In this document: positions 54,605-63,770 of the stretch, piece after piece
How the letters are laid out: the number at the start of each line of letters is the position of its first letter
How positions within the stretch are numbered: position 1 is the first letter of the stretch
NCBI RefSeq assembly: GCF_000521785.1
Contig: NZ_JALZ01000005.1
Location: 124,001-188,000, forward strand
Length of the DNA stretch: 64,000 nucleotides
From: Roseivivax halodurans JCM 10272
GTDB taxonomy: Bacteria > Pseudomonadota > Alphaproteobacteria > Rhodobacterales > Rhodobacteraceae
Reading direction: 5' to 3'
Program-made: the position numbers and the translations under genes
Notes under the pieces: model-generated
Database searches by the model: none
The model's input: only the letters and a program-made list of their open reading frames with translations
Told to the model about the DNA's origin: nothing

Positions 54605-54733
54605 TTAGAGTTTCTTCTTCGCCGTGCGGATGGCACCGCGCGCCAACTGCTCCTCGGAGGAGCGGCGGCGACGCATGGGGCTGCGGGTCCGGCTGAACGA
54701 GGACATGGCGCGGCGGATGATGCGTCCGAGCAT
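54605..54733 (-). CDS. Very small basic protein, unknown function
   Basis: 42 residues, with about 16 Arg/Lys. MLGRIIRRAMSSFSRTRSP, an arginine run (MRRRRSS), a short helix and a terminal AKKKL. A GGGAGA ribosome site precedes the ATG at 54733. It could bind RNA, DNA or anionic membrane. It is followed closely by a bidirectional terminator, which argues that it is real. Confidence 0.5.
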   Translation of the reverse strand: MLGRIIRRAMSSFSRTRSPMRRRRSSEEQLARGAIRTAKKKL

Positions 54734-54842
54734 GTGTGTGTCTCCCAAGTCTGTGGCGATCCGTTTCGCCTTCTGAGCGTCCAACGACGCGCCTGGGGAA
54801 CCGGTTCCGCAAGGGCAGGGACCCGCGCCGCTTTTCCGCCGA

Positions 54843-55535
54843 TCAGCGGTCCCTCCCGTCCCGAGGCCAGCTTTTCGCATCGTTTAATCCGGTCTCGAGC
54901 CGGCCGGCCTCGGCCACAGGGACGATTACCAGCATGCGGGGCGCGTCGACGTCCAGAGTGACGGGCCCCGTCGCCTCGTTCGACGTCCCCACGGTATCGG
55001 CGGGGCTGAACGCGAGTCCGTCGACCGGCCAGCGCAGCCCCCCTGAGCGTCCACCGACCGGTCCCAGCGGATAGAGCGAAACGCGCGTGCCGGGAGGCAG
55101 GTCGAGCGAAATCCTTGGCGGAAGGAGAGCCACCGCGTCCTCGGGTCCGATCAGCATGCATCTCTGAAAGGAGCGCCTCGCCAGAACCGTCATGGCCGCG
55201 AGCGCGTGGTCGAACCGTGCGCCGAGGAACCCGTGCCCGAGGACGAGGGGCGCGCGAATGCTGCGCAGGCACTTGTCGAAATCGGTGCTGTCCTGCTCGG
55301 CGATCTCGTGCACGCGCTTCGCGGGGATCCGTGCGCGGATCGCCTCGGGGAGGGAATCCATGTCTCCGATGACGGCATCTGGCATCAGTCCCGCGGACAG
55401 GCAGGCCACTGCCCCACCGTCGGCGCCGACGATCGCGGAACTCCGCGCGGCGTCCCGCTTCAGACGTTCGGGATCCACGGGCCCGCCGCCCACCAGAAGT
55501 ACCGGACCGTCCCGGTCGATGATAACGTCACTCAT
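54843..55535 (-). CDS. Thiamine pyrophosphokinase
   Basis: 230 residues. The TPK N-terminal nucleotide domain has VLLVGGGPVDPERL, AIVGADGGAVACL, DAVIGDMDSLP and EQDSTDFDKCLRSI, the conserved acidic metal and thiamine residues. The C-terminal beta-sandwich (VSLYPLGPVGGRSGGLRWPV and AFSPADTVGTSNEATG) binds thiamine. It makes thiamine diphosphate from thiamine and ATP. Divergent from the 535-residue gene with a 141-bp gap. Confidence 0.9.
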   Translation of the reverse strand: MSDVIIDRDGPVLLVGGGPVDPERLKRDAARSSAIVGADGGAVACLSAGLMPDAVIGDMDSLPEAIRARIPAKRVHEIAEQDSTDFDKCLRSIRAPLVLGHGFLGARFDHALAAMTVLARRSFQRCMLIGPEDAVALLPPRISLDLPPGTRVSLYPLGPVGGRSGGLRWPVDGLAFSPADTVGTSNEATGPVTLDVDAPRMLVIVPVAEAGRLETGLNDAKSWPRDGRDR

Positions 55536-55676
55536 GACGGTGAGAGATGGCGCCACAGGCACCGGAACACAATGTCGTCATGAAATGATACGTTACTTGG
55601 CACAGAGTCGTTGTTCTTTGGTCCTTCCGACAATGGTAAGCGACAATAGGGTGACGTTAAGGAAAGTAATGGCGGC

Positions 55677-57284
55677 ATGGTCAGTGCGAGCAAGATCCTC
55701 TCTGTGTCCTACGGGACGTTCTCATGCCGCCTCGAAGGATTCGATGATTCCGTGGGGACGCTGAAAGCCGTCGTCGAGTATTTCCGCGATGTCGCGCGCG
55801 AGGACCGCTATTTCGCGGTCGATCAGTCGGACATCGATACCGATGCGTTGGCGCGTACAGTCCAAGGCGACGTGCGGGGACGTGTCGAGGTGAGCATGGA
55901 GGAGGGTGGCGTCGTGCTGCGCGCCTCACCCTCCGGAGCGACCGAGCATTCCAATGGCGACGTGACTCCGGCAAACAGCCCGCTTCCGCTCGCGCCCTAT
56001 GCCACGGGCGGCGAGGTGCCGGACGGTGACGGGACCGAGGACGGTCGGAGCCTCGGCGATCACATCGCTGCCGCGCTTGCGGAGATCGACGCGCGAAATG
56101 AAGATGCCGTCGCGGGACCTTCCGAGGATGGGGATGGTGCAGACGTGGCGGCCCGCGTCGTTCCCGTCGAGCAAGCTCCGGCGGAGCTCCGTCGAAATTC
56201 AGACGACCATTCCGGACCGTCCGCCCCGAACGGGTCGAACCACGTGGACGAGGAAGACCTTGCCTCTGATATCGCCGAACTCGAAGCGGAATTCGCCGGA
56301 AGGCCGCTGGATCACGCCCGAAATGGGAGCTCGGATTCCGACTCGGGCGGGCTCGGTGATGGAATGGCATCCGGACGCAAGATCGGCGGCGCATCGAGAG
56401 ATGTCGAAGTCGAAGAGCGCGCGGGCCAGGCGCAAGATCGCCGTCATGCACCGAACGAGGCCGAAACCGCGATGCATTCATCCGGTGACGACCATGACGA
56501 CGATACGTATTACCTCGGCAAGGCTCGACGAGCGGTCAAGCTGGCCAGCCCTGGCCGCGCCATGCTCACCGAGACGCGGGTCGAGGAGGATGGAGAGAGC
56601 GTCTCGCGTCTCATGGACGAGACCCAGAAGGAATTCGAGGAGCCGGAGGGCAACCGTCGGCGCTCGGCCATTGCGCATCTGCGCGCGGCCGTCGCAGCCA
56701 CCCGTGCGGATCGGCTGATCGGCCGCCGCCGGAGCGATGCCGACGAGACGGAGGCTTACCGCGAAGATCTCGCCAATGTCGTTCAGCCGCGCCGTCCCAA
56801 AGCCTTGGAGGCGAAAGAGGCTGGCACCGAGCGCCCCGCAGCCACAGCGCCTGAGGCGACTGAGCGTCCCGCCCCCCTAACACTCGTCGCCGAGCAGCGT
56901 GTCGTTCCGGGCATTCCCAATCTGTCCGGTCGGCCGGCCGGGATGATCCAGCCGCGGCGGGTGCACCGCCGCGAAGCCGACGGCGTGGCCGGTGAGGGGA
57001 CCGAAAGTTTCGCCGACTTCGCCCGCAGCATGGGTGCCCGCGAATTGCCCGAGCTGCTGGAGGCGGCCGCAGCCTATCTCTGTTACGTCGAGCGCCTCTC
57101 GCATTTCTCGCGCCCGCAACTGACGGCCAAGCTGAGCGAGGTCGAAAATCGCGAATCGAGCCGCGAGGATCGCTTGCAGAGCTTCGGCCAGCTCCTGCGC
57201 GAGGGGAAGATCACCAAGCTCGAGGGCGGGACCTTCACCGCGTCCGACCGGATCGCCTACAAGCCCAGTCGCGCCACCGGCTGA
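55677..57284 (+). CDS. Conserved Rhodobacteraceae protein with ordered ends and a disordered middle
   Basis: 535 residues, not recognised as a known family. An N-terminal ~65-residue domain (ASKILSVSYGTFSCRLEGFD, then LKAVVEYFRDVAREDRYFAV) and a C-terminal ~95-residue helical domain (SFADFARSMGARELPELLEA, then KITKLEGGTFTASDRIAYKP) are folded-looking. Between them about 370 residues are low-complexity and acidic (many E, D, R, A, S), predicted disordered. No membrane helix. I recall similar proteins in roseobacters, sometimes mislabelled as chemotaxis proteins. It has the look of a scaffold or adaptor. No operon partner. Confidence 0.7.
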   Translation: MVSASKILSVSYGTFSCRLEGFDDSVGTLKAVVEYFRDVAREDRYFAVDQSDIDTDALARTVQGDVRGRVEVSMEEGGVVLRASPSGATEHSNGDVTPANSPLPLAPYATGGEVPDGDGTEDGRSLGDHIAAALAEIDARNEDAVAGPSEDGDGADVAARVVPVEQAPAELRRNSDDHSGPSAPNGSNHVDEEDLASDIAELEAEFAGRPLDHARNGSSDSDSGGLGDGMASGRKIGGASRDVEVEERAGQAQDRRHAPNEAETAMHSSGDDHDDDTYYLGKARRAVKLASPGRAMLTETRVEEDGESVSRLMDETQKEFEEPEGNRRRSAIAHLRAAVAATRADRLIGRRRSDADETEAYREDLANVVQPRRPKALEAKEAGTERPAATAPEATERPAPLTLVAEQRVVPGIPNLSGRPAGMIQPRRVHRREADGVAGEGTESFADFARSMGARELPELLEAAAAYLCYVERLSHFSRPQLTAKLSEVENRESSREDRLQSFGQLLREGKITKLEGGTFTASDRIAYKPSRATG

Positions 57285-57348
57285 TCAACAGCCGGCCGGA
57301 GGCGTGACGCTCGGGGACCACGCGCCTGCTGCTTGGGATACGCCGCGC

Positions 57349-58023
57349 TCAGGCGGCCAGCGTGTCTATCGCGGTGCGGATGGCTCTGATGTTCTCGCCG
57401 TAGGGCGACGGGTTCGAGACGGACCCGCCCTTGAACACCGCCGATCCCGCCACGAGCACGTCCGCCCCGGCATCGACGCAAGGCTTCGCCGTCTTCGGAC
57501 CGACCCCGCCGTCGATTTCGATATGGAGTCCCGGGCCGCCCCATTCGCGGAGTTGGGAAATCTTGGGCAGGCAGCTCTCGATGAAGCTCTGCCCGCCGAA
57601 GCCGGGATTCACCGTCATCACGCAGACGAGGTCGACGAGATCGAGAACGGGCCGAACCGCCTCGGCCGGCGTGCCTGGATTGAGGGCGACACCGGCGCGG
57701 CAGCCCGCCGCACGGATTGCCTGAAGCGTGCGGTGGATATGCGGGCCCGCCTCCACATGCGCGGTGATGATGTCGGCGCCCGCCTTGGCGAAGGCCTCGA
57801 TATAGGGATCGACGGGCGCGATCATCAGGTGCACGTCCATCAGCGTCTTCACGTGAGGACGGATGGCGGCGCAGGTCTCGGGGCCGAAGGTGATGTTCGG
57901 GACGAAATGCCCGTCCATGACGTCGACATGGATCCAGTCGGCGCCTTGCGCTTCGACGGCTTCGATCTCGGCGCCGAAATTGGCGAAGTCCGAGGCGAGG
58001 ATGGAGGGGGCTATCTTGACCAT
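57349..58023 (-). CDS. rpe: Ribulose-phosphate 3-epimerase
   Basis: 224 residues, TIM barrel. [34 protein letters not shown] (metal H and D), MDVHLMI and [14 protein letters not shown] are intact. It interconverts ribulose-5-P and xylulose-5-P in the pentose phosphate and Calvin routes. Last gene of the mre-rodA-ghrA-rpe series, 11 bp after ghrA. Confidence 0.95.
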   Translation of the reverse strand: MVKIAPSILASDFANFGAEIEAVEAQGADWIHVDVMDGHFVPNITFGPETCAAIRPHVKTLMDVHLMIAPVDPYIEAFAKAGADIITAHVEAGPHIHRTLQAIRAAGCRAGVALNPGTPAEAVRPVLDLVDLVCVMTVNPGFGGQSFIESCLPKISQLREWGGPGLHIEIDGGVGPKTAKPCVDAGADVLVAGSAVFKGGSVSNPSPYGENIRAIRTAIDTLAA

Positions 58024-58033
58024 GGGGGCTCCT

Positions 58034-58969
58034 TCAGTAGCCGGCGTCCCGGTCGACGCGGCCGACCAGCGGCGCGCCGGCCTCGCACCGGGCGATGTTG
58101 TCGGCGATGGCCTGCGAGGCGGTGGAAACCCGCGTCTCGGAGGCGATATGGGGAGTGACCGTGACCTTCGGATGCGCCCAGAACGGGTGCTCCGCGGGCA
58201 GCGGCTCGGTGCGGAAGACGTCGAGCGTCGCATGTCCAAGCCGCCCGTCATCGAGCGCCGCGAGCAGCGCGTCGTCGTCGATCAGCGGCCCGCGGCCCGG
58301 ATTGATGACGACCGCGCCGGGGGCGAGCTTCGAGATCGTCTCGGCATTGAGGACGTTCTCGGTCTCGGGCGTGTTCGGCAGCAGCATCACCACGATCTCG
58401 GCCCCGTCGAGCGCCGGCATCAGACCTTCGGGCCCCGCGTGGCAGGCGATCCCGGCGAGATCCTTCGGGCTCCGGCTCCAGCCGCTGAGGTCGAAGTCGA
58501 ACCGCGCGAGCGCCTCGGCGCAGGCACTGCCGAGCGCGCCGAGCCCGAGGATCGTGACCCGTCGCTCGGGTGCCAGCGGCGGCGGACGGTGATCCCAGAC
58601 GTGATCGGGGTTCACGATATGTGCGTCCATCCCGAGATGATGGCGCAGGACGTGCCCCGCGACCCATTCGACCATGCCACGGGTCAGCCCCTCGTCGTCG
58701 ACCATCCGGACGAGCGGGGCCTTCAGGGTGTCGTTGCCGACGATGGTCTCGACCCCGGCCCAGAGGTTCAGAACCGCCTTCAGCCGCGTGTAGGGCGTGA
58801 AGTCCTGCAGCGGGCTCTTCGGCGCGTAGATGACGTAGTCGACCTCTGCGGGATCAGCCTCGGTCACGAGCCGCGTCTCGGGCGCGACCTTCGCCAGCGC
58901 GTCGCGCAGCGGGCGTTCGTACTCGGCCCACATGTCGGGACCGGCGGCGAAGAGGATCGTGAGGGTCAT
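58034..58969 (-). CDS. ghrA: Glyoxylate/hydroxypyruvate reductase A (2-hydroxyacid dehydrogenase)
   Basis: 311 residues. NAD(P) Rossmann motif [19 protein letters not shown], substrate arginine region [16 protein letters not shown], catalytic E and H in [15 protein letters not shown] and [11 protein letters not shown]. It reduces glyoxylate or hydroxypyruvate with NADPH. Starts in a 4-nt overlap with the rodA stop, so it is likely read from the mre operon. Confidence 0.9.
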   Translation of the reverse strand: MTLTILFAAGPDMWAEYERPLRDALAKVAPETRLVTEADPAEVDYVIYAPKSPLQDFTPYTRLKAVLNLWAGVETIVGNDTLKAPLVRMVDDEGLTRGMVEWVAGHVLRHHLGMDAHIVNPDHVWDHRPPPLAPERRVTILGLGALGSACAEALARFDFDLSGWSRSPKDLAGIACHAGPEGLMPALDGAEIVVMLLPNTPETENVLNAETISKLAPGAVVINPGRGPLIDDDALLAALDDGRLGHATLDVFRTEPLPAEHPFWAHPKVTVTPHIASETRVSTASQAIADNIARCEAGAPLVGRVDRDAGY

Positions 58970-60105
58970 CGGGGCCTGTGGATATGCGCGCTCTGGACGA
59001 GGCCGAAGGCGACCATGAGGACGAGCATCGCCGAGCCACCGTAGCTCACGAGCGGCAGCGGCACGCCCACCACGGGGGCGAGGCCCATCACCATCGACAT
59101 GTTCACCGCGAAGAACAGGAAGAAGGTCAGCCCGATCCCGAGCGTCAGGAGGGAGGAATAGCGATCGCGGTTCTGGATCGCCGAGATGATGCAGAAGAGC
59201 AGGACCAGCACGTAGAGGGTCAGGAGCGATAGCCCGCCGACGAAGCCGAACTCCTCGGCGAGGGTATTGAAGATGAAGTCGGTGTGCTTTTCCGGCAGGA
59301 AGTTCAGCCGCGACTGCGTGCCCTGCATGAAGCCGCGCCCGGTCCAGCCGCCCGATCCCATGGCGATCTTGGCCTGAGTGATGTGATAGCCCGCGCCGAG
59401 CGGATCCGAGGAGGGGTCGAGGAAGGTGTCGATGCGCCGGAACTGGTAATCCTTCAGGAGCTGCCAGTCTGTGCCGCGCGACTTGAAGACGGTCGAGATC
59501 CCGCCGATCCCGGCCGCGATCACAGCGCCGAAATAAGCCCAGTGCACTCCGGCGAGGAACATCATGAGGCCGCCGCCGGCGACAAGCAGGATCGCCGTGC
59601 CGAGATCTGGCTGCGTCAGGACGAGCCCGGTCGGCACGAGAATGATCAGCACCGGCAGGATCACCCAGAGCGGCCGGGAGGTCTTCTTCATCGGCAGCCA
59701 GTCGTAATAGGCGGCGAGCACCATCACGAGCGCGATCTTCATGAGCTCGGAAGGTTGCAGCCTCATGAAGCCGAGATCGATCCAGCGCTGCGCGCCCATC
59801 CCGACCGTTCCGAAGAACTCCACCATCACGAGCAGCCCGAGGCTGACGAGATAGGCGACGACGGACATGTTGCGCCAGAACCAGATCGGCACCAGAGCGA
59901 CGATGAACATCAGCGTGACTCCGAGCACGTAGCGCTTCATCTGCGGCTCGGCCCAGGGGGTCATGGACCCTCCCGCGACCGAATAGAGCATGACGAACCC
60001 GACGCCCGCGACCGCGCTGAGCAGCACGACCAGCGGCCAGTTGAGGTAGAGCACCTTGCGCCACCCGCCCGGCACCGTCTTCACGGTGTATTCGAGATAG
60101 CTCAT
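58966..60105 (-). CDS. rodA: Rod shape-determining peptidoglycan glycosyltransferase RodA
   Basis: 379 residues, ten transmembrane helices. SEDS family signatures QRWIDLGFMRLQPSELMKIA (around 115-134), PDLGTAILLVAGG with the conserved D near 170s, and GLAPVVGVPLPLVSYGGSAM near the C-terminus. It polymerises lipid II glycan strands with PBP2. 133 bp after mrdA, a gap that holds dispersed-element copy 5. Confidence 0.95.
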   Translation of the reverse strand: MSYLEYTVKTVPGGWRKVLYLNWPLVVLLSAVAGVGFVMLYSVAGGSMTPWAEPQMKRYVLGVTLMFIVALVPIWFWRNMSVVAYLVSLGLLVMVEFFGTVGMGAQRWIDLGFMRLQPSELMKIALVMVLAAYYDWLPMKKTSRPLWVILPVLIILVPTGLVLTQPDLGTAILLVAGGGLMMFLAGVHWAYFGAVIAAGIGGISTVFKSRGTDWQLLKDYQFRRIDTFLDPSSDPLGAGYHITQAKIAMGSGGWTGRGFMQGTQSRLNFLPEKHTDFIFNTLAEEFGFVGGLSLLTLYVLVLLFCIISAIQNRDRYSSLLTLGIGLTFFLFFAVNMSMVMGLAPVVGVPLPLVSYGGSAMLVLMVAFGLVQSAHIHRPR

Positions 60106-60141
60106 CGCCACCCCTCGCGGAGCATCGCGCGGGCTGCGGGT

Positions 60142-60179
60142 GCCGGAGCTTCCGGCGGGGATATTTCCGTCAAGAAGAA
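60142..60179 (-). repeat. Dispersed TTCTTCTTG element, copy 5, in the mre operon
   Basis: On the minus strand TTCTTCTTG (60179-60171), ACGG, AAATATCCC, then hairpin GCCGGA-AGC-TCCGGC (60156-60142). Between mrdA and rodA, same sense. Confidence 0.75.
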
Positions 60180-60238
60180 GGCCGGGCGCGGGGTGGGGCG
60201 CGTCACCGAAGCGGGGTGGGGCAGGACTGTCGCTCTGG

Positions 60239-62182
60239 TCATGCGCGGCTCGTACCGCTGGCGAGAGGCATCGAGCGGCGCTCGCGCAGCCGCTTCTGCA
60301 ACTCCTCGATCTGGCCACGATCTGCGCTCGGATAGGCCTCGAGCGGCGGGTCGCCCTCGTAGAGTGCCTGCAGGGTCACGTCCCGCGCGATCGGCGCCGC
60401 GGCCGAGGAGCCGCCGCCGCCATGCTCGACGATGGTCGCGACCGCGATGCGCGGATTGTCGTAGGGCGCGAAATTGACGAAGAGCCCGTGGTCGCGGCGC
60501 TTCCACGGCAGGTCCTCGTTGCGCGTCACACCGCGCGCGCGCTCCGCCGCGGTGATGTTGCGCACTTGGCTCGTGCCGGTCTTGCCCGCCATGCGCATTT
60601 CCTCGGCTTCGATGCGTGACCGGTAGGCGGTGCCGCGAGTGCTGTTGGAGACGTCGAACATCGCCTTCTGCATCCAGCGCAGATGCGTCGGATCGATGTC
60701 GAGCGGCTCGCCGCCGCGCGAGGGCTCCTCGACACCGTCGATGGACTTCACCAGCCGCGGCGAGATCGTGCGCCCGGTGGCGAGCCGCGCCGCCATCACC
60801 GCGAGCTGCAGCGGCGAGGTCAGCACGTCGCCCTGGCCGATCGAACAGTTCACCGTATCGCCGATGCGCCATTCCTGCCCCCAGCGCTCGCGCTTCCAGG
60901 CCTTGTCGGGCATGATCCCTTCGCCCACCGCCGACATGGGCACGTCGTGCGCCATGCCGAGCCCAAGCTTGCGGCCCATCTCGGCGATCTGGTCGATGCC
61001 GACCCGCAGCGCGATCTCGTAGAAATAGACGTCGCAGGACTGCATCAGGGCATCCTCGACATTCATGTGCCCGTGCCCTGCGCGTTTCCAGCAATGGAAG
61101 CGGCGCGAGCCGACCTTGAGATGACCGGGGCACCAGACGGTGTTGCCGGGTCCGGTGACCCCGGCCTCGAGCGCGGCGAGCGCGGTCACCATCTTGAAGC
61201 ACGAGCCGGGCGGGTAGAAGCCCTGCACCGTCTTCGACACCAGCGGCGCGCGCTCGTCGGCCTGCAGCGCGCCGTAATCGTCGTAGGAGATGCCCCGGAC
61301 GAACTTGTTCGGATCGTAGCCCGGGGCCGAGACCATGGCCTTCAGGTCGCCATGCTCGAGATCCATGACCACGACCGATGCGCTCTCGTCGCCGAGCCGG
61401 GCATGGATGTAGTCCTGCAGATCGGAATCGACCGAGAGCTGCAGATCGGCGCCCGCCTCGCCCTCGCGGCGGTCGAGCTCGCGCATGATGCGGCCCGCGG
61501 CGTTGACCTCGACCCGCTTGGAGCCCGCGCGGCCGCGCAGGATGTCCTCGTATTTGGTTTCGACGCCGATCTTGCCGAACTGGAACCGCGGGATCCGCAG
61601 CACCGGGTCGGGATCCTCGTAACGGGCAAGGTCGCTTTCGGACACTGGCTGCACGTAGCCCACCACATGGGCGAAGATCTCGCCGTGCGGGTAGTGCCGC
61701 GAGAGTCCGACCTCGGGGTTCACCCCCGGCAGGGCCGGCGCATTGGCGGCGACGCGGCTCACCGCCTCCCAGCTCACCTGGTCGGCGACCGCGATGGGCA
61801 GGAACGGGGCGGATCGGCGCATCTCCGCGACCGCACGCTCGACCTCGCCGGGGTCGAGATCCACGAGCTCGGCCAGCCGCGCCAGCGTGTCGTCGAGATC
61901 GCCGGCATCCTCGCGGACCACGGTGATGCGATAGGCCGGCGTATTGGCGGCGATCACGACGCCCTTGCGGTCGAAGATCTGCCCCCGCGCCGGCGGGATG
62001 AGCCGGACGTTGATCCGGTTCTCCTCGGCCAGCAGTCGGAACTCCTCGCCCTGGTCGATCTGCATGTACCGCATGCGCATGCCGAGCACCGTGGCGAAGC
62101 CGAGCTGCATGCCGCCGAGCATCAGCCCGCGCCGCGTGATGCGGCGGGCGCTGTCGGTGTTGTCCTTGGGTGTCCGTCTCAT
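60239..62182 (-). CDS. mrdA: Penicillin-binding protein 2 (elongasome transpeptidase)
   Basis: 647 residues. One N-terminal membrane helix (about 22-40), the pedestal domain with PARGQIFDRKGVVIAANTPA, and the transpeptidase domain: nucleophile S327 in PPGSCFKMVTAL (K330), and K534 in MAGKTGTSQVR. It cross-links new peptidoglycan in the lateral wall, paired with RodA. The residue after the nucleophile is Cys instead of the more usual Thr. Start overlaps the mreD stop by 4 nt. Confidence 0.95.
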   Translation of the reverse strand: MRRTPKDNTDSARRITRRGLMLGGMQLGFATVLGMRMRYMQIDQGEEFRLLAEENRINVRLIPPARGQIFDRKGVVIAANTPAYRITVVREDAGDLDDTLARLAELVDLDPGEVERAVAEMRRSAPFLPIAVADQVSWEAVSRVAANAPALPGVNPEVGLSRHYPHGEIFAHVVGYVQPVSESDLARYEDPDPVLRIPRFQFGKIGVETKYEDILRGRAGSKRVEVNAAGRIMRELDRREGEAGADLQLSVDSDLQDYIHARLGDESASVVVMDLEHGDLKAMVSAPGYDPNKFVRGISYDDYGALQADERAPLVSKTVQGFYPPGSCFKMVTALAALEAGVTGPGNTVWCPGHLKVGSRRFHCWKRAGHGHMNVEDALMQSCDVYFYEIALRVGIDQIAEMGRKLGLGMAHDVPMSAVGEGIMPDKAWKRERWGQEWRIGDTVNCSIGQGDVLTSPLQLAVMAARLATGRTISPRLVKSIDGVEEPSRGGEPLDIDPTHLRWMQKAMFDVSNSTRGTAYRSRIEAEEMRMAGKTGTSQVRNITAAERARGVTRNEDLPWKRRDHGLFVNFAPYDNPRIAVATIVEHGGGGSSAAAPIARDVTLQALYEGDPPLEAYPSADRGQIEELQKRLRERRSMPLASGTSRA

Positions 62183-62718
62183 AAGCCCAGTCCGAACCTT
62201 CCCTCCTCGCCCCGGCGCGTGCGCTTGAGCCCGAAGACGAGGTGGGTGACCGCCACGACGAGGGGATAGACGAGTATCGTCGCCGCGGTCTGCGTGAAGA
62301 GGAGCGTTGCGTTCGCGGTTGGTATTATAAGAAGAAGTTGCACGAGTTGATAGATCAGGGCCATCACGATCAGTGCGGTGGCGACCCGCGTCCATTCCAT
62401 CAGGAAGGCGGACTCGCCGCTTTGGCGCTGGCGGGTCTTGAGGCTTTCGATCGTCACGAGCGTGAGCGCCGCCCAGAGGCCGGGCGGCCGCTGCAGGACG
62501 AGATCCGCCATCAGCGCGGCCGCGGCGACCGAGAGCGCCGGGACGATCTCGGGCCGACGGAGCGCCAGAGCGAAGGTCAAAGCGGTGATGAGTTCCGGCC
62601 CGGCGATGCGCGACGGCGACATGTCCACCGGCAGAAGGCTGAAGAACATGACCGCAAGGCAGAGCCCGAAATAGAGCGCCCGCATCAGCCAGAGCTGCAG
62701 GATCGCCGCATCGATCAT
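62179..62718 (-). CDS. mreD: Rod shape-determining protein MreD
   Basis: 179 residues with about five transmembrane helices (LWLMRALYFGLCLAVMFFSL at the N-terminus; LIVMALIYQLVQLLLIIPTA near 120-140). Poorly conserved family, but position between mreC and mrdA and the length fix the call. Part of the MreCD-RodA-PBP2 complex. Preceded by dispersed-element copy 6. Confidence 0.88.
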   Translation of the reverse strand: MIDAAILQLWLMRALYFGLCLAVMFFSLLPVDMSPSRIAGPELITALTFALALRRPEIVPALSVAAAALMADLVLQRPPGLWAALTLVTIESLKTRQRQSGESAFLMEWTRVATALIVMALIYQLVQLLLIIPTANATLLFTQTAATILVYPLVVAVTHLVFGLKRTRRGEEGRFGLGL

Positions 62719-62742
62719 GGCGTCGCCCCGCGGATGTCGGTG

Positions 62743-62780
62743 GCCGGCGCCTCCGGCGGGAGTATTTCCGCCAAGAAGAA
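62743..62780 (-). repeat. Dispersed TTCTTCTTG element, copy 6, in the mre operon
   Basis: On the minus strand TTCTTCTTG (62780-62772), GCGG, AAATACTCC, then hairpin GCCGG-AGGCG-CCGGC (62757-62743). Between mreC and mreD, same sense. Confidence 0.75.
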
Positions 62781-62808
62781 GCAGAGGCGCAGGCGACGGG
62801 CGCAGGTG

Positions 62809-63741
62809 TCAGCCATCGGCAGCCTCGGGCGTCGGGATCACCGACGGGAAGGCGCCTGCTCCGGGCATTGGCGCGACCTGGGGCTCGGCCGGCGTGATCA
62901 GGCCCGAAGGGGCAGTGACGCGGCGCGCGCCGTGATCCCGCAGCACCCGCAGGAATTCCAGCCGCTCGTAATCGGCGGCGAGGCGTACGCGGAGCCGCCC
63001 GCCCGAATCCTCGGCGACCTGTCCGATCAGCAGCCCCGGGGGAAATACGTCGCCGTCTCCGCTCGTGACGATGCGGTCGCCCGGGCGCACGAGGTCGGGG
63101 TTCTCGAGGAAATCGATCGGCGGGGCCGAGGAATTGTCGCCGGTGATCAGCGCCCGCTGCCCCGAGGGTTGGATCAGCGCAGGGATGCGGCTGGTGGCGT
63201 CGGTCAGCAGGATCACCCGGGACGTGTTCGCCCCGACGCCCGAGATGCGTCCCACGAGCCCGATCCCGTCCATCGTCGCCCAGCCGTCGACGATCCCGTC
63301 GCGGCTGCCGAGGTTGATCAGGACCGACTGGCGGAAGGGCGAGCCGGAATCGGCCAGAACCACCCCGGTGATGTAGGTGAGTTTCGGATCGAGCTGCACG
63401 TTGTTGAGGTCGCGCAGGCGCGCGTTCTCCTGCTCGAGCTGCAGCGCCGCTTCCTTCCACGCCGTCATCTGGCGCAGCTCGCGGCGCAGCTCGCGGTTCT
63501 GGTCGTAGATGTTGCGGTAGCTCTCGAAGTCGCGGGCGATCTGGACCGTCGCCGTCACCGGCGCCATGGCCCAGTCCATGTTCGGCACGACCCGGTCGAT
63601 GACCTGCGCGCGGAACCGCTCGACCCGCGGGGAGTCGATGCGCCAGACGAGGAAGAGGGCGATCAGGCAGAAGAGCAGGACCGCCAGAAGCAGGCGCTTC
63701 AGCGGGCCGGTGAATTCGTCACTGGAGCGGTCTTTCGCCAA
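62809..63741 (-). CDS. mreC: Rod shape-determining protein MreC
   Basis: 310 residues. One membrane helix (LLLAVLLFCLIALFLVWRID, about 16-35), a coiled coil (ELRRELRQMTAWKEAALQLE, then ENARLRDLNN), and the beta-barrel tandem with VVLADSGSPFRQSVLINLGS and the central GLVGRISGVGANTSRVILLTD. Periplasmic scaffold linking MreB to PBP2. C-terminal tail is proline/alanine-rich. 29 bp after mreB. Confidence 0.95.
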   Translation of the reverse strand: MAKDRSSDEFTGPLKRLLLAVLLFCLIALFLVWRIDSPRVERFRAQVIDRVVPNMDWAMAPVTATVQIARDFESYRNIYDQNRELRRELRQMTAWKEAALQLEQENARLRDLNNVQLDPKLTYITGVVLADSGSPFRQSVLINLGSRDGIVDGWATMDGIGLVGRISGVGANTSRVILLTDATSRIPALIQPSGQRALITGDNSSAPPIDFLENPDLVRPGDRIVTSGDGDVFPPGLLIGQVAEDSGGRLRVRLAADYERLEFLRVLRDHGARRVTAPSGLITPAEPQVAPMPGAGAFPSVIPTPEAADG

Positions 63742-63770
63742 CTTCTACCCTCGCGCCCATCGTCGCGACG

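Noticed and set aside
54611-54622. Eighth copy of the TTCTTCTTG element
   Set aside because: The T-rich run is the complement of the Lys-Lys-Lys codons at the end of the 42-residue gene; the AAATAYYCC core and hairpin are missing.
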